DNA from: Lysinibacillus pakistanensis
GTDB lineage: Bacteria > Bacillota > Bacilli > Bacillales_A > Planococcaceae
Assembly (NCBI GenBank): GCA_001312325.1
Contig: BBDJ01000047.1
Coordinates: forward strand, 1-26,831
Direction: 5' to 3'
DNA: 26,831 nucleotides
This document shows, piece after piece, positions 26,800 to 26,831 of this stretch. Each line of letters begins with the position of its first letter. The first letter of the stretch is position 1. A program made the translations under genes and the position numbers. A model generated the notes under the pieces. That model was not told the DNA's origin and searched no databases. It saw only the letters and a list, made by a program, of their open reading frames with translations.

Positions 26800-26831
26800 A
26801 TGAAAAAAACTGTTCCAAAAACAATGGTACC
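26800..26831 (+). CDS. Start of a further gene, cut by the window end
   Basis: ATG 26800 with AAGG about 10 bases upstream (26789-26792). As read it begins MKKTVPKTMVP; if the A7 run at 26803-26809 is one too long, as in most such runs here, it begins MKKLFQKQWY. Too short to identify. Confidence 0.35.
   Translation, partial: MKKTVPKTMV

Overview
This is a low-GC, densely coding stretch from a spore-forming member of the Bacillales. Lysinibacillus or a close Planococcaceae/Bacillaceae relative fits best. That placement is an inference from gene content: a collagen-like exosporium-type protein, YhfH-LplJ-LcfB neighbours, a Bce-type peptide detoxification module, an Ytr-type ABC operon, small lipoprotein cytochrome c551 next to YitT/YvjA, and the hprK-lgt-ppaX-yvoF block familiar from Bacillus. 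I could not run a search to fix the species.

Layout. 1-1635 (minus): the N-terminal half of a collagen-like Gly-X-Thr repeat protein, preceded on the same strand by a family 2 glycosyltransferase with a helical-repeat tail. 1823-5366 (plus): an overlapping operon of a beta-propeller lipoprotein, an OmpR-type response regulator, a sensor kinase and a YtkA/FixH-like lipoprotein. 5387-8415: a TetR regulator and the YhgE/Pip membrane protein, each preceded by a related operator. 8416-8864: a 21-bp-period tandem repeat and a minus-strand terminator. 8865-10235: yhfH (minus) and lplJ (plus). 10267-15096: bceRS-like two-component genes, a small unknown gene, and bceAB-like transporter genes. 15167-17018: lcfB (long-chain acyl-CoA synthetase) behind a roughly 220-nt, strongly structured leader. 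17245-17893: DedA protein. 17946-20731 (minus): a GntR (YtrA-type) / ATPase / permease / membrane protein operon. 20877-22158: an EAL-HDOD protein with a degenerate EAL domain. 22223-23568: YitT-family protein and cytochrome c551. 23657-26831: hprK-lgt-ppaX-yvoF and the first codons of another gene.

The sequence itself carries a strong artefact. More than thirty reading-frame breaks were found, nearly all one extra base in a run reported as 7 or 8 A or T; three are one missing G. Removing or adding that base restores textbook proteins every time, and the breaks hit essential genes such as lgt's neighbour hprK. I therefore annotate full-length genes across the breaks and treat them as consensus errors, not pseudogenes. 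Genes without long homopolymers (yhgE, lgt, yitT, tetR, the first response regulator, the glycosyltransferase) are intact.

Themes: envelope sensing and defence (two two-component systems, Bce transporter, TetR-YhgE, Ytr ABC), lipid and lipoprotein biogenesis (lcfB, lplJ, lgt), and carbon regulation (HPr kinase and the pyrophosphatase PpaX, which removes the pyrophosphate made by HprK's phosphorylase activity). The most unusual non-coding structures are the lcfB leader, the 21-bp repeat, the paired TetR operators and a Bce-type half-site pair lodged in a terminator loop.
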